From Actinomycetes bacterium (lineage in GTDB: Bacteria > Actinomycetota > Acidimicrobiia > Acidimicrobiales > Ilumatobacteraceae), in NCBI GenBank assembly GCA_023417265.1, contig JAEZFY010000067.1:1-6725 (forward strand): 6,725 bases of DNA. Direction: 5' to 3'. A program made the position numbers and the translations under genes. Positions within the stretch are counted from its first letter, which is position 1. The number at the start of each line of letters is the position of its first letter. The notes below the pieces were generated by a model, which was not told the origin of the DNA, did no database searches, and was given only the letters and a program-made list of their open reading frames with translations. Positions 5,841 to 6,725 of the stretch are shown in pieces.

Positions 5841-5896
5841 TTCGTTCACACCACTTCGTCCACACCACTTCTTCCACACCACTTCTTCCACACCAT
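5841..5896 (+). repeat. Four tandem copies of a 14-bp unit between atpB and atpE
   Basis: TTCGTTCACACCAC (5841-5854), TTCGTCCACACCAC (5855-5868), TTCTTCCACACCAC (5869-5882) and TTCTTCCACACCAT (5883-5896) form an uninterrupted array with period 14. Neighbouring copies differ by one base, as expected from stepwise slippage duplication. The array starts 12 nt after the atpB stop and ends 4 nt before the atpE ribosome binding site. Confidence 0.95.
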
Positions 5897-5906
5897 CAAC
5901 AGGAGA
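5859..5906 (+). promoter_or_regulatory. G-free leader and strong Shine-Dalgarno of atpE
   Basis: AGGAGA (5901-5906) lies 10 nt before the atpE ATG and is among the best ribosome binding sites in the window. The bases before it, 5859-5901, contain no G on the coding strand, so the RNA has only U, C and A and can form almost no secondary structure. E. coli atpE is known to have an unstructured, U-rich translational enhancer just upstream of its Shine-Dalgarno, which raises c-subunit yield. An analogous role here is an inference. Confidence 0.55.
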
Positions 5907-5916
5907 ACCACCCACC

Positions 5917-6168
5917 ATGGAAGCTTTTGCACTCCTCGCCGCGGCTGACACGGCTGCCGACGGCTTGGCCTCGCTCGGTGGCGGTCTGGCCTACGGCCTC
6001 GCCGCGATCGGCCCCGGCATCGGCATCGGTTACATCGTCGGCAAGTCGGTCGAGGCGATGGCTCGCCAGCCCGAGGCCGCCGGCATGGTCCGCACCACGA
6101 TGTTCCTCGGTATCGCCTTCACCGAGGCGCTGGCGCTGATCGGCCTCGTGGTCATCTTCCTTCTCTGA
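5917..6168 (+). CDS. atpE: ATP synthase F0 subunit c
   Basis: Subunit c (83 residues) is a two-helix hairpin whose ring rotates as protons bind and leave. Helix 1 (about 19-43) holds the Gly-rich packing motif AIGPGIGIGYIVG; the polar loop carries Arg50-Gln51-Pro52, which contacts F1. Helix 2 (about 57-82) holds the ion-binding carboxylate Glu70 in FLGIAFTEALALIGLV. The residue after Glu70 is Ala, and Ile37 occupies the place of the Gln found in sodium-binding c subunits, so the ring should be proton-specific (inference from the Ilyobacter sodium signature). The N-terminus is a short, mildly acidic segment. AGGAGA at 5901-5906 fixes the start. The strong ribosome binding site and unstructured leader fit the need for many c copies per complex. 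It is followed 53 nt later by atpF. Confidence 0.97.
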   Translation: MEAFALLAAADTAADGLASLGGGLAYGLAAIGPGIGIGYIVGKSVEAMARQPEAAGMVRTTMFLGIAFTEALALIGLVVIFLL

Positions 6169-6210
6169 GCCATCAGCTACGTGCAATCCGGTAAGTCCAT
6201 CAACCGCTCG

Positions 6211-6216
6211 AAGGAG
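6211..6216 (+). promoter_or_regulatory. Shine-Dalgarno supporting the GTG start of atpF
   Basis: AAGGAG at 6211-6216 lies 5 nt before GTG 6222. An in-frame TAA at 6192-6194 excludes any earlier start. The spacing is short but workable. It decides in favour of the long form of subunit b, although a weaker GAGG (6297-6300) also precedes the in-frame ATG at 6306. Confidence 0.6.
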
Positions 6217-6221
6217 CTGAC

Positions 6222-6725
6222 GTGCTGACAGCCGTCGTGACAACGGGAGCGCAGATCAGGGTCGACTTCGTCATCGAAGCCGACGAGCCTGGCGACGAGG
6301 CGAGCATGACGTTCGCCGAGTCGCAGACGTTCTGCGAGTTCCCCTACGACAACGAGGCCGATTTCGAACACGGCCTCGCAGAAGGGCACCCGTGCGAGGA
6401 GGGGCCGTCCCCGCTCGCGCCCGAGCCCAAGGAGCTGCTGTGGGGAGGAGGATCGTTCATCGTCCTGCTCGTCCTCATGCGCGTCTGGCTCTTCCCCGCC
6501 CTGAAGAAGGGGATGGACGCCCGCTACGCCCACATCCGCGGCACGCGCGAGGGCGCCGACGCCGCTCGCGCGGCAGCCCAGGCCGAGGTCGCCGACTACG
6601 ACACGGCGCTGGCACAGGTGAAGGCCGAGGCCAACGCCCGCGTCGACGCCGCCCGCCAGACGCTCGAGGCCGAGCGGGCCGCCCGCCTCGCTGAGGTCAA
6701 CGCCGCGATCGCCGCCCGCCGGGAG
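6222..6725 (+). CDS. atpF: ATP synthase F0 subunit b with long N-terminal extension (3' end outside the window)
   Basis: The frame runs from GTG 6222 to the last base of the window: 168 residues, no stop. Residues 74-93 (WGGGSFIVLLVLMRVWLFPA) are the single membrane anchor; PSPLAPEPKELLWG before it resembles the Pro-rich lead-in of other actinobacterial b subunits. From 95 on it is a charged, Ala-rich helix (KKGMDARYAHIRGTREGADAARAAAQAE and onward) with the heptad-like pattern of the peripheral stalk, which holds F1 against rotation through subunit delta. Residues 1-73 are unusual: typical b subunits have only a short tail of up to roughly 25 residues there. This extension has 17 Asp/Glu against two Arg/Lys, two cysteines (Cys38, Cys58), and no signal-peptide-like stretch. 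If b keeps its usual topology, it lies outside the membrane. A start at ATG 6306 would shorten it by 28 residues but keep both cysteines. The place directly after atpE supports the call. Confidence 0.9.
   Translation, partial: MLTAVVTTGAQIRVDFVIEADEPGDEASMTFAESQTFCEFPYDNEADFEHGLAEGHPCEEGPSPLAPEPKELLWGGGSFIVLLVLMRVWLFPALKKGMDARYAHIRGTREGADAARAAAQAEVADYDTALAQVKAEANARVDAARQTLEAERAARLAEVNAAIAARRE

Noticed and set aside
5841..5896. Short repeats considered as a CRISPR array
   Set aside because: The 14-bp units are directly adjacent with no unique spacers, and no cas genes are in the window.
4506..5951. Long minus-strand open frame (481 codons) over atpI and atpB
   Set aside because: Same reasoning: antisense to well-supported membrane proteins, with His/Asp/Glu/Arg-rich low-complexity translation.
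6181..6228. Short frame GTG 6181 to TGA 6228 as a small leader peptide before atpF
   Set aside because: Fifteen codons, no ribosome binding site, and it overlaps the Shine-Dalgarno and start of atpF. Nothing supports translation.

Overview
The window is a very GC-rich, gene-dense stretch of bacterial chromosome. Codon third positions are almost all G or C, and start codons are ATG or GTG. The order rpiB - glyA - wecA-like - ATP synthase F0 genes, together with an RpiB active site of the Ser/Glu (actinobacterial) type, points to an actinobacterium. The layout and the subunit b sequence would fit Acidimicrobiia (Ilumatobacter-like). That placement is an inference from memory of the families, not a search result.

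Region by region: (1) 2-352 is the 3' end of an unrecognised Ala-rich protein, ending in a 15-bp in-frame tandem duplication. (2) 425-2125 holds rpiB (ribose-5-phosphate isomerase B) and glyA (serine hydroxymethyltransferase), 15 nt apart and surely co-transcribed. The glyA stop codon lies inside a 3 x 14-bp tandem repeat. (3) 2220-3416 is a polyprenyl-phosphate sugar-1-phosphate transferase of the WecA/TagO/MraY family, possibly read from its own leaderless promoter. (4) 3471-4214 on the minus strand is a pentapeptide-repeat + DinB-like protein. It converges with wecA (shared hairpin at 3420-3447) and diverges from the ATP synthase genes. (5) From a candidate promoter at 4252-4281 the atp operon runs rightwards: atpZ-like, atpI-like (1-nt overlap), atpB (subunit a), atpE (subunit c) and the 5' part of atpF (subunit b), which is open to the window end.

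How the genes work together: rpiB feeds the pentose phosphate pathway, glyA makes glycine and one-carbon units, and the WecA-like enzyme begins lipid-linked cell-wall glycan synthesis. The atp genes build the membrane rotor and stator of a proton-type F1F0 ATP synthase (R179 in a, E70 in c), with AtpZ/AtpI as small membrane accessory proteins. Most of the window is conserved housekeeping synteny.

I found no convincing new biological system. The points worth a second look are: an acidic, two-cysteine, ~73-residue N-terminal extension on subunit b; a G-free 4 x 14-bp repeat leader just before the strong ribosome binding site of atpE; a second, unrelated 14-bp-period repeat at the end of glyA; and the DinB-like gene placed on the opposite strand between wecA and atp. 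No stretch over 300 bases lacks a gene.
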